A stretch of 31,778 nt of DNA from DAOUCP01 sp034432155 (GTDB lineage: Bacteria > Chloroflexota > Anaerolineae > Epilineales > Epilineaceae): NCBI GenBank assembly GCA_034432155.1, contig DAOUCP010000038.1:1-31778 (forward strand), written 5' to 3'. Positions 8,797-16,067 of the stretch are shown one piece after another; the first letter of the stretch is position 1; each line of letters starts with the position of its first letter. A program made the translations under genes and the position numbers. The notes under the pieces were generated by a model. That model had not been told where the DNA came from. It was given only the letters and a program-made list of their open reading frames with translations, and ran no database searches.

Positions 8797-8805
8797 GGTC
8801 GGCCT

Positions 8806-8834
8806 ATGGTAAGAAGGCCGGCTCGGACGGTCAA
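8806..8834 (-). promoter_or_regulatory. Putative promoter for HIT-thiolase unit
   Basis: On the minus strand TTGACC (8834-8829), an exact 17-bp spacer and TACCAT (8811-8806) form a good vegetative promoter. The expected start of transcription is about 8799, within a few bases of the GTG start codon at 8796. Confidence 0.55.
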
Positions 8835-8835
8835 G

Positions 8836-8864
8836 TTGGCCGCGCTGGCGGCCGGGCCTATGAT
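8836..8864 (+). promoter_or_regulatory. Putative promoter for the small gene at 8902
   Basis: TTGGCC (8836-8841), a 17-bp spacer and TATGAT (8859-8864) give a strong match. Its -35 box lies one base from the -35 box of the divergent HIT promoter, so the two promoters are back to back. The leader would be about 30 nt and contains AAAGGAG. Confidence 0.55.
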
Positions 8865-8901
8865 GGGGTGGCAGTGCCGTGACGCGCGAAAGGAGTGAGG
8901 C

Positions 8902-9225
8902 ATGGCCGAGCACGAGGTTCTGATGAGCGTTTCCATCGACGCGCGCCGACGAAGCATCGAGCTGACGACGCTGCAGCGCGGCAAGGGGCGTCATACGCAC
9001 TACGCCTCGATCAAGCAGGCACCCCCGGAGCTGCGCGGCGAGGCCTTGGGCCTGATCCGCCAAGCCCTGCTGGCGGCTGGCTACGCGTCACTGGCCGAGC
9101 TCGAGACGGCGCTGACGGCCGAGATCGTGGTCCCGGAGAAGGCCGAGAGCGAACAAGAAGAGGCGCCGGCGCGCAGCGCCAAGCGTCGCACCACCAAGTC
9201 GCGGGCCGCTACGGACGGATCGTGA
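8902..9225 (+). CDS. Small protein of unknown function, basic C-terminus
   Basis: The product is 107 residues and I do not recognise the family. The ATG at 8902 is preceded by AAAGGAG at good spacing and by a convincing promoter, so it is very likely a real gene. Residues 1-75 look like a small alpha/beta domain (strand-rich MSVSIDARRRSIELTTLQ, then two amphipathic helices around PPELRGEALGLIRQALLAAG and SLAELETALTAEI). The last 30 residues are charged and disordered, ending in a Lys/Arg-rich tail (SAKRRTTKSR) that could bind nucleic acid. There is no signal peptide or membrane segment. Its last 17 bases overlap the 3' end of xseB on the opposite strand. Confidence 0.75.
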   Translation: MAEHEVLMSVSIDARRRSIELTTLQRGKGRHTHYASIKQAPPELRGEALGLIRQALLAAGYASLAELETALTAEIVVPEKAESEQEEAPARSAKRRTTKSRAATDGS

Positions 9226-9505
9226 GATCACGCGCTGGCCGGCCCTCCTGGTCTAGCTGGCGGACCTTCAGTTCAGCCGCGCTGAGGAGCTCGTCGCAGC
9301 GCCGTGCCAAACGCGCGCCATATTCGTAAAGCGCCAAGGCCTCCTCGAGGGCCAGATCGCCGCTCTCCAGCCGAGTGACGGCTTCCTCGAGCAAGTGAAA
9401 TGCCGCCTCGAAACTGAGGCTGGCCGGGTCTTCGACCAGGCCCGACGAGGGCGCTCCCTCGTCCCCCGGACCCGCCGGTGGAGTCGGCTTGTCAGCATCC
9501 GTCAT
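9209..9505 (-). CDS. xseB: Exodeoxyribonuclease VII small subunit
   Basis: The product is 98 residues. The core SFEAAFHLLEEAVTRLESGDLALEEALALYEYGARLARRCDELLSAAELKV (about residues 33-85) is the helical-hairpin signature of XseB, which coats the XseA nuclease. The ATG at 9505 is chosen because AAGGAGAAGG lies just upstream and because it follows the family length. The first 30 residues are a Pro/Asp/Gly-rich extension. It overlaps the end of xseA by 14 bp, which indicates coupled translation of the two subunits, and overlaps the unknown gene at 8902-9225 tail to tail by 17 bp. Confidence 0.92.
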   Translation of the reverse strand: MTDADKPTPPAGPGDEGAPSSGLVEDPASLSFEAAFHLLEEAVTRLESGDLALEEALALYEYGARLARRCDELLSAAELKVRQLDQEGRPARDLTIRP

Positions 9506-10757
9506 GTCCTTCTCCTTCCCGGCTCGCGCCGGTCTTGCCCTCCACGATGACACCGAACTGGCCGCGGGCAACATGCACGTCGAGGGCCTCGCCGGGCGCC
9601 ACCTCGTCTGCAGCGCGGACGGTCCGCCGGTCGCGCCGCCGTAACACGTGGGCATAGCCACGCGCCAGGATGGCCGCCGGCGCGAGGGCCTCCAGCCGCT
9701 GGCTGTGCCCTGTGAGTTCGGATCGAGCCAGCCGCAACCGGCTGTGCATGCTGGTCGCGAGCCGGCTGGCCAGGCTCTCCATGGCCCGTCGCTGCTCGGC
9801 GAGCCGCCGTTCGGGAGCGGCAAGGGCCAGACGATGGCGCAGGCGCCCTAGGTCGCTGGCCAGACCCTGGAGTCGCCAGTCGAGGCGCCGGCGGAGCTGT
9901 TCCCGACTGTCATCCACCATCTGGCGCAGCTCCTGGCGATCGGGCACGGCCATCTCCGCCGACGCCGATGGCGTGGCGGCTCGCCGATCGGCCACGAAGT
10001 CGGCAATGGTGGTGTCCGTCTCATGCCCGATGCCGGTGATGACCGGCACGGGACAGGCGGCAATGGCGCGCGCCACCCGCTCATCGTTGAAGGCCCAAAG
10101 GTCCTCGATGCTTCCTCCCCCACGGGCTACGATCACGACGTCGACGCCGGCGCGGCCTACCGTCGTCAGCGCAGCGACGATCTCGTCCGGGGCGGTGTCG
10201 CCTTGGACCGTAGTGTGGGCCACCAGCAATTCGGCTAACGGCCAGCGGCGCCCTACGACGTGGCAGATGTCACGCAGGGCCGCGGCCTCGGTGCTGGTGA
10301 CCACACCGATCCGCACTGGAAAGCGGGGAAGCGCACGCTTGCGCTCGGCATCGAACAGCCCCTCCGCCGCCAACTTGGCCTTCAGTCTCTCGAACTGCAA
10401 GAAGAGATCGCCCAGGCCGGCCGGCTGGCATCGGTCAACGTACAGCTGGTACTGACCCTGGCGTGGATAGACGGAAACCACGCCATGAAGCACGAAGCTG
10501 GCGCCATCGGCCGGCAGATGGGCCTGCAACGCCGCCTGGCTCCGCCACATCACGCAGTTAAGGGAGGCTTCTTCGTCCTTGAGGGTCCAATACCAGTGGC
10601 CGCTGGCGGCGGGGCGGCAGTTGGAGACTTCGCCTGTCACCCAGACATCGGCCAGCAGTTCGTCGCTCTCCAGGAGCGCCTTGATGTGGGCGGTGAGCTC
10701 GCTCACCGACAGTACGTGACCGACCGGTCCCGGGCGCCAGCCGAGGAGATCACTCAC
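9492..10757 (-). CDS. xseA: Exodeoxyribonuclease VII large subunit
   Basis: This 421-residue catalytic subunit of exonuclease VII degrades single-stranded DNA to oligonucleotides in repair. An N-terminal OB fold (about residues 15-110, LSVSELTAHIKALLESD...VWVTGEVSN) is followed by the nuclease core with PVRIGVVTS, VARGGGSIEDLWAFNDE and GIGHETDTTIADFVADRRAATPS, all family hallmarks. A coiled-coil segment and a C-terminal region (LARGYAHVLRRRDRRTVRAADEVAPG) complete it. The GTG start at 10757 has a strong GGGAGG six to eight bases upstream. It lies 189 bp after purQ on the same strand and is followed by overlapping xseB. Confidence 0.94.
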   Translation of the reverse strand: MSDLLGWRPGPVGHVLSVSELTAHIKALLESDELLADVWVTGEVSNCRPAASGHWYWTLKDEEASLNCVMWRSQAALQAHLPADGASFVLHGVVSVYPRQGQYQLYVDRCQPAGLGDLFLQFERLKAKLAAEGLFDAERKRALPRFPVRIGVVTSTEAAALRDICHVVGRRWPLAELLVAHTTVQGDTAPDEIVAALTTVGRAGVDVVIVARGGGSIEDLWAFNDERVARAIAACPVPVITGIGHETDTTIADFVADRRAATPSASAEMAVPDRQELRQMVDDSREQLRRRLDWRLQGLASDLGRLRHRLALAAPERRLAEQRRAMESLASRLATSMHSRLRLARSELTGHSQRLEALAPAAILARGYAHVLRRRDRRTVRAADEVAPGEALDVHVARGQFGVIVEGKTGASREGEGHDGC

Positions 10758-10785
10758 CGCGCACCTCCCAAGAGGGCGATGGCCG

Positions 10786-10857
10786 GTCGGGCCACGGAGA
10801 GCCTGGCTGCCCCGGATTGGGCCACGGCTGGTCGGGCGACGGCAAGTCGGGCCACGG
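10786..10857. repeat. Degenerate 15-bp repeat between purQ and xseA
   Basis: Copies of GTCGGGCCACGG or close variants start at 10786, 10816, 10831 and 10846, spaced at multiples of 15 bp. On the minus strand one frame would read a VARPA-like pentapeptide repeat, but that frame overlaps the end of purQ by almost 100 bp and is not accepted as a gene. The repeat occupies the middle of the 189-bp purQ-xseA gap. Confidence 0.6.
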
Positions 10858-10946
10858 CAGGCGCGCCCGCGACCCGGTGGGCGGCCACGCCGAGGTGCGC
10901 CAAGGTGGCGAAGCGGCGCGCAGTGGCTTTGGCTTCACCCAAGGAC

Positions 10947-11720
10947 TCACGCCAGCTGGACCAGGCGGCGCAAGAAGGCAAGGCCATCGGGCATGGCCGC
11001 GGGCGGTGCGGCGTGGCGATCGGGGTGCTGGTGGTGAGCGACATAGCGCTCGGGATGCGGCATCAATCCCAAGATGCGGCCTGTGGGATCGACGAGGCCG
11101 GCGATGGCTCGCTTCGAGCCGTTCGGATTGGCCGGGTACTCCCCCGTTGGTCGACCCATCTCGTCGACGTAGCGCAGGGCCACCTGGCCGCGGCGCTCGA
11201 GTTCATCCAAGGTAGCTTCCTCGGCCAGGAGCCGACCTTCGGCATGCGCCACGGGCATCTCCAGGATGGGCGGCAGACCGGCCAACGTGTCAGCTTCGCT
11301 GGCGCATGCCAGGCGCACCCAGCGACACTCGTAACGGTTGCTCTCGTTGCTGGCCAGGGTCACGCAAGGGTGACCGAAACTGCCGAAGGGCAGAAGGCCG
11401 GTGCGCACCAGAACCTGAAAGCCGTTGCAGATACCCAGAATCGGCTTGCGCTCGGCAAAGGCTGCCAACTGCTCACCCAAGCGCCACATGAGCTCCACGG
11501 CCAGAACGCGGCCGGCTGCCACGTCGTCGCCGTAGGAGAAGCCGCCGGGCAGCGCCAGGAGGTCGTAGCGCTGAAGTTCCTCCTCGCCCCAGCGCAGACG
11601 GTTGATGGGCACGATGTGCGCTTCCGCGCCGGCCAGTTCCAGCCCGTAGGCGGTCTCGACTTCGCAGTTGGTGCCGTCGGCCTTCAGCACCAGAGCGCGG
11701 GGTCGGGCTGGACTGGCCAT
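10947..11720 (-). CDS. purQ: FGAM synthase glutaminase subunit PurQ
   Basis: This 257-residue class I glutamine amidotransferase supplies ammonia to PurL for converting FGAR to FGAM in purine synthesis. The nucleophile is C98 in GICNGFQVL. The oxyanion region LPGGFSYGDD, the HAEGR block and the MPHPER segment near the C-terminus are all present. The ATG at 11720 has GAGAGGTG upstream and lies only 8 bp after the purSL stop, so the two subunits are co-translated in order. PurQ has about 30 more residues than the smallest bacterial forms, including an insert rich in His/Pro/Ala near the C-terminus (HHQHPDRHAAPPAA). Confidence 0.95.
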   Translation of the reverse strand: MASPARPRALVLKADGTNCEVETAYGLELAGAEAHIVPINRLRWGEEELQRYDLLALPGGFSYGDDVAAGRVLAVELMWRLGEQLAAFAERKPILGICNGFQVLVRTGLLPFGSFGHPCVTLASNESNRYECRWVRLACASEADTLAGLPPILEMPVAHAEGRLLAEEATLDELERRGQVALRYVDEMGRPTGEYPANPNGSKRAIAGLVDPTGRILGLMPHPERYVAHHQHPDRHAAPPAAMPDGLAFLRRLVQLA

Positions 11721-11728
11721 CGCACCTC

Positions 11729-14563
11729 TCAGTGGAAGACGACGCGCAGCGGTGCCTGCCACGTTGCCACCAGGTCGGCGAGCGGCAACACGGCAAGCTC
11801 CTCGCCTGCCGACCGCAGACGGAGCTGGGGCACGGCCAGCGTCCGACCAATGACCCGATGGGGCACCGAAGCGAACAGCTTCTCGGCCTCGGCCGGCTCG
11901 TCCACCTCGACCACGAAGCAGCCTGCCGTCTCGTTGAACAGAGCACAGTCGGCTCGCGCCGCCAGCGGCGCCACGTCGATCTCGGCACCCAGCCCGCTGC
12001 CCATGGCCATCTCGGCGACGGCTACGAACAGGCCGCCTTCGCTCACGTCGTGGCAAGCACGCACCTGGCCATGGGCGATCGCTTCGTGCAGGCGCTCCAT
12101 CGTTCGCCGCGCCGCGGTCAGATCGACGTGCGGCGGCCTTTGGCCTCCGCCGCCGGCGAGCTCCAGGTAGATCGAGCCCGCCATGCCCTGGGTGTCGAGC
12201 TCGCCCAGCAGGACCAGCACCGACCTGGGCCGTTGCAGCCGACTCGAGGTGGTGCGCCCGACGTCGGGGATCCGACCAAACACCGAGATGCAGAGCACCG
12301 GCGGGATCTTGAGCACCTGGCCATCTGGGTAGCGGTAGGTGCTGGAGAGGGAGTCCTTGCCCGAAATGAAGGGCCGCTCGAAGGCCTGCATCACAGCCAC
12401 ACAGGCGTCGACCGCCCGATCGAGAGCGCCCAACGAAGGTGCGTCGGGTGCCGGCCAGATGAAGTTGTCGATGAGACACGCCTGGTGAAGGTCACCGCCG
12501 ACGGCCACGTAGTTGGCCATCGCCTCGGCGGCAGCCCAGATCCCGCCCCAGTACGGATCGAGGCAATTCAGCACCGGGTTCAGACCATGCGCGATGACGA
12601 TGCCGTAGGGCTTGCCCAGCAGGGGGGCCAGAATAGCGGCATCGTTCGCCGCCTGGCCCCTTGGACCGCCGAACGGTGGCCCAGCCGACGTGCCCTGCAC
12701 GCTATGGTCGTACTGGCGAACGATGGCCTCCTTGGAGGCGATCGTCGGGTGAGCCAGAATCCGTCGGCACACCTGCTGCCATGCCGCCTCCGTTGCCGGA
12801 GGTTCGGGCAGGCTGGCGGGGATGGTTGGCGCCGACCATTCCCCGACGAGGGACCGTCGCGGCCAGCCCTCGTGCAGGAAGTCCATCTCCAGATCGCCGA
12901 CGAGCTCATCGCCGTAGTAGACCACGAGCCGCCCCGTGGGCTCGAAGGAGCCCAGATCGGTGACCTCGACGTTGTAGACGGAGCAAATGCGCTCCACCGC
13001 GGCCACGTTCTCGGGCGCCACTGCCAGCACCATGCGTTCTTGCGACTCGGAGACGAAGATCTCCCAGGGTGCCAGCCCGGCATACTTGAGGGGGGCGCGC
13101 TCCAGGTGAACCTCAGCCCCAAGACGCTTGCCCATTTCGCCAATGGCCGAAGAGAAGCCACCGGCGCCGCAGTCCGTGATGGCGCGGATCAGGCCGTGAT
13201 CGCGGCAAACCAGAATGGCATCCAGCATTCGCTTCTCCTCGATGGGGTTGCCGATCTGGACAGCCTGGGCGTTGACCGACACCGTCTCGTGGGTCATGGC
13301 CGTCGAGGAGAATGTGGCGCCGTGGATGCCGTCGCGACCGGTCCGACCGCCCAGGACCAGGATGCGATCGCCGGCCGCTGGCTGGCCCTTGCGGGCGCGC
13401 TCCAGCGGCACTAGGCCGTAGGCGCCCACGATGACCGTGGGCTTGGCGCGGAAGTCGGCGTGGAAGTGCACCGAACCGTTGTTCGTCGGGATGCCCATAC
13501 GGTTGCCGTAGTCGCGGACGCCGGCGACGACGCGCCGCAGCAGGTAGTCGGGAGGCAAGGCGCCCGGCGGCACGTGTTCTTGGGGCAGGTCCGGTGGCGC
13601 GAAGCAGAACATGTCGGTGGAAGCCACCACGGCCGCTCCCTGGCCGGTGCCCATGATGTCGCGGAAGACGCCGCCCGATCCGGTAGCTGCCCCACCATAC
13701 GGTTCGATGGCCGAGGGGCTGTTGTGGGTTTCGACCTTGCCGGCGATGGCCCAGCCCTCGTAGAACTCCATGACGCCGCTGTTGTCCTCGAAGGCGCTGA
13801 CCACGAGCGCCGGATAGTCCTGCGCGGTCTCCTTGAGGCGCGTCATGAACGGCGTCCGACGGGTACCGTTGACGGTGATCGAGCTCTTGAACGTCTTGTG
13901 CACGCAATGCTCGCTCCACGTCTGGGCTAGCACCTCCAGCTCCAGGTCCGTGGGCTCGCGAGCCAGGGCGGCAAAATGATCCCGGATGACGTGCATCTCG
14001 GTGAGGTCCAGGTACAAGCCGCGGTTCGACAACTCCAGGAGCTCGACGTCGGTCATGGCTGCCAGCGCGATGCGCGTCGTGGCCCCGGCGGTGCCGGTGA
14101 TGCGCAGTGTATCGGGCTCGCGTTCGATCCGCCGCTCGACGGTGGGGTTCACCAAGAGACGCCGCAAGATGAGGTCCAGTTCCTCGTCGCTGAGGCGGCC
14201 GCGGAAGGCGTACTCGCGACTGGAATCAACGGCCACCACCTCAATGCCCAGATCGGCGGCTGCCTTGGCAATGGAAGCTGCCTCGGGATTCATGACCCCG
14301 GGGCGGTAGCCGACCTCGGCGCAGCAGTCGGCATCGGTGAGCAAGGGGCTGTTGAGGGTCCAGCGCTCGACCACCGGATCGGCGAGGAGTTCCGCTGCCA
14401 GTCGGCTGGCCTGCTCGGCGGTTACACCCTCGATGCGGTAGACCTTGGCCGTCCGGATCCCCGATACCGTCGTCAGACCCAGTGCGCGGTGCACTTCGGC
14501 CAGGACATCGCGACCGATGGGATCGTCATCGGCAGCGGTGGCTACCCGGATCGTCTGTAACAT
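11729..14563 (-). CDS. purSL: FGAM synthase PurS-PurL fusion
   Basis: The product is 944 residues. The ATG at 14563 has GGGAG upstream. Residues about 2-150 precede the catalytic part and look like two consecutive PurS-type units, each ending in the PurS-like signature (LADPVVE at 60-66, LVNPTVE at 137-143). The remainder is PurL, the ATP-dependent FGAM synthetase: WSEHCVHKTFK, THNSPSAIEPYGGAATG, NNGSVHFH, LGGRTGRDGIHGATFSS, DCGAGGFSSAIGEMG and SGKDSLSST. It partners with PurQ encoded immediately downstream. No separate small purS is visible nearby, which agrees with the fused domain supplying that function. PurSL fusions are known in other bacteria. No catalytic motif appears to be lost. Confidence 0.93.
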   Translation of the reverse strand: MLQTIRVATAADDDPIGRDVLAEVHRALGLTTVSGIRTAKVYRIEGVTAEQASRLAAELLADPVVERWTLNSPLLTDADCCAEVGYRPGVMNPEAASIAKAAADLGIEVVAVDSSREYAFRGRLSDEELDLILRRLLVNPTVERRIEREPDTLRITGTAGATTRIALAAMTDVELLELSNRGLYLDLTEMHVIRDHFAALAREPTDLELEVLAQTWSEHCVHKTFKSSITVNGTRRTPFMTRLKETAQDYPALVVSAFEDNSGVMEFYEGWAIAGKVETHNSPSAIEPYGGAATGSGGVFRDIMGTGQGAAVVASTDMFCFAPPDLPQEHVPPGALPPDYLLRRVVAGVRDYGNRMGIPTNNGSVHFHADFRAKPTVIVGAYGLVPLERARKGQPAAGDRILVLGGRTGRDGIHGATFSSTAMTHETVSVNAQAVQIGNPIEEKRMLDAILVCRDHGLIRAITDCGAGGFSSAIGEMGKRLGAEVHLERAPLKYAGLAPWEIFVSESQERMVLAVAPENVAAVERICSVYNVEVTDLGSFEPTGRLVVYYGDELVGDLEMDFLHEGWPRRSLVGEWSAPTIPASLPEPPATEAAWQQVCRRILAHPTIASKEAIVRQYDHSVQGTSAGPPFGGPRGQAANDAAILAPLLGKPYGIVIAHGLNPVLNCLDPYWGGIWAAAEAMANYVAVGGDLHQACLIDNFIWPAPDAPSLGALDRAVDACVAVMQAFERPFISGKDSLSSTYRYPDGQVLKIPPVLCISVFGRIPDVGRTTSSRLQRPRSVLVLLGELDTQGMAGSIYLELAGGGGQRPPHVDLTAARRTMERLHEAIAHGQVRACHDVSEGGLFVAVAEMAMGSGLGAEIDVAPLAARADCALFNETAGCFVVEVDEPAEAEKLFASVPHRVIGRTLAVPQLRLRSAGEELAVLPLADLVATWQAPLRVVFH

Positions 14564-14725
14564 AGACTCCCAGCAGCGACGGCTGGCCCAGGCGCGCCGA
14601 GCATCGCGGCGAGGCTCCTCTGCGGCAGCGACTCTCTGCGCCGGCGAGATCAGCCATCGGCTGCGCCTGACCAACCTGAGTGTAGCAGCAGGGCAGGGCG
14701 GTAAGCCAGTCCGGGCGCGTGCCCA

Positions 14726-14866
14726 GCGTCCGTGGCCGCGCTCGGGCGTGTCGGAGCTCCGTTTTGGCTCACCGTCTGTGGGCGCGGTGGGGCGCGTCGG
14801 AGCTCCGTTTTGGCTCGCCGTCCGTGGGCGCGCCTACGGGCTGTGTCGGAGCTCCGTTTCGTCTCG
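14726..14866. repeat. Three tandem 46-49 bp repeats between purSL and the CDF gene
   Basis: Units run 14726-14771, 14772-14817 and 14818-14866. Each starts near CCGTCCGTGGGCGCG and ends with TCGGAGCTCCGTTTTGGCTC. The TCGGAGCTCCGTTT block begins at 14751, 14797 and 14846. The array occupies the middle of the 394-bp divergent gap (14564-14957), which otherwise holds no credible gene. A weak TACACT box on the minus strand (14684-14679) might serve purSL, but it lacks a convincing -35. Confidence 0.85.
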
Positions 14867-14886
14867 CCGCCCCAGTTGCCTATACT
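14857..14886 (+). promoter_or_regulatory. Possible promoter for the CDF transporter
   Basis: TATACT (14881-14886) is a good -10 hexamer in a GC-rich setting. The only -35 candidate, TTTCGT (14857-14862) with an 18-bp spacer, is weak and falls within the last copy of the tandem repeat. The leader would be about 65 nt. Confidence 0.35.
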
Positions 14887-14957
14887 CTTGCGACTCGGTA
14901 GCGCAAGCTTGCTCGCGGCGCTGCGGCCGAGCGGCAGGCTGCCGAGGGTGCTCAACA

Positions 14958-15854
14958 ATGGAATGCCCACACCGCGAGCGTCGAACCCTCCTGGCAGTCA
15001 ACTTGGGCCTGCTGGCGAACGCAGTCCTGGCGGCGGTCAAGACGGGCGTCGGCATTGTGGGCCACAGCCCGGCACTCCTGGCCGATGGGATCAACTCCAC
15101 CTCGGACGTCGTCTACTACATCGTTGTCCGCCTGTTCGTGGGGCTGGCACAGCGGCCGGCGGATGACGAGCACCCCTATGGCCACCACCAATTCGAGAGC
15201 ATCGCCGCGCTCCTGATTGGGGCGTTCATCGTCACCACGGCGGTCGCCATCTTCGTCGAATCGGCCGACCACGCCTATGAGCTGTGGGCCGGCCTGGCCG
15301 AATCGCAGGGGGCGGCGGCGCTCGCGCTGGCGGTAGCCATGGCGACGGTTGTCCTGAAGATCGGCCTGACGTGGCTGACGCGGCGCATTGGTCGCGAGAC
15401 CGCGAATCCGGCTGTGGCGGCCATGGCCTCCGACCATCGCAACGACGTCTTCGCCGCCTCGGCGGTGTGTGTCGGTGTTTTCCTCGGCCGCCAGGGCTAT
15501 CCCTGGGTCGACCCATTGGCCGGGGCGGCCGTCGCCGTTCTCATTCTGCGGACGGGGCTGGAGATCCTTCGCGACTCGTCGACCGATCTGATGGCGGCGG
15601 TGCCAGGCCGCGAACTGCGCGAGCGTGTCGAGTGCGTGGTGGGCGCTCTGGACGGCGTGCGAGAGATCGAGGAGGTGCATGCCCACCGCTTTGGCCCCTA
15701 CCTCGTACTGAATGTCATGATCGGGGTCGATGGCAAGCTGACCGTGGCCCAGGGCGACGATATCGCTACAGCAGTCGAACGGGCTCTGCAGACGGAGGTT
15801 GAGTTCGTCCGCCGGGTCCACGTTCACTACCATCCCGTCGCCACCACCTCGTAA
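14958..15854 (+). CDS. Cation diffusion facilitator family metal transporter
   Basis: The product is 298 residues. It is an inner-membrane metal/proton antiporter of the CDF family, with six predicted membrane segments in the first 205 residues and a cytoplasmic C-terminal domain. Metal-site motifs are LLADGINSTSDVVYY in helix 2 and ASDHRNDVFAAS in helix 5, and the intervening DDEHPYGHHQFES matches the family. The C-terminal domain contains IEEVHAHRFGPYLVLNVMIGVDG and HVHYHP, typical of metal-responsive dimerisation. The ATG at 14958 follows GAGGG. The exact metal (Zn, Fe, Mn or Co) cannot be assigned from sequence alone. It stands alone, divergent from purSL and convergent with the DUF2207 gene. 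Confidence 0.93.
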   Translation: MECPHRERRTLLAVNLGLLANAVLAAVKTGVGIVGHSPALLADGINSTSDVVYYIVVRLFVGLAQRPADDEHPYGHHQFESIAALLIGAFIVTTAVAIFVESADHAYELWAGLAESQGAAALALAVAMATVVLKIGLTWLTRRIGRETANPAVAAMASDHRNDVFAASAVCVGVFLGRQGYPWVDPLAGAAVAVLILRTGLEILRDSSTDLMAAVPGRELRERVECVVGALDGVREIEEVHAHRFGPYLVLNVMIGVDGKLTVAQGDDIATAVERALQTEVEFVRRVHVHYHPVATTS

Positions 15855-15897
15855 CGCGCATACTGGCGGGCTGGCCGGCGGCGACAGGAGGACCTGG

Positions 15898-16055
15898 GGC
15901 AGAACCGCTGCGGCCGCTACCAGGAACCGCGGCCGCGACGGAGACGTGTGGCAGAACTGCTGCCGCCGTTACCAGGAATCGCGGCCGCGACGAGGGACCA
16001 GTGGTAGACGGGCTGCCGCCACTACCGGGAGCCGGTACCGCGGCCCGGGACCGCG
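15898..16055. repeat. Three tandem 52-53 bp repeats between convergent genes
   Basis: Units start at 15898, 15950 and 16003 (GGCAGAACCGCTGC, GGCAGAACTGCTGC, GGTAGACGGGCTGC). Each unit contains a CTACCAGGAA-like middle and a CCGCGGCCGCG-like palindromic end; GCGGCCGC occurs at 15910, 15929 and 15981. The array fills the gap between the CDF stop (15854) and the convergent DUF2207 stop (16068). It could act as a two-sided transcription barrier. Confidence 0.8.
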
Positions 16056-16067
16056 GCAGACCGGTCG

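Noticed and set aside
10754..11044. 96-codon minus-strand frame ending at the xseA start
   Set aside because: Overlaps the 3' end of purQ by almost 100 bp; the rest reads the 15-bp DNA repeat. Kept only as an observation on the repeat.
10260..12170. 636-codon plus-strand frame opposite xseA, purQ and purSL
   Set aside because: Antisense shadow of three certain genes.
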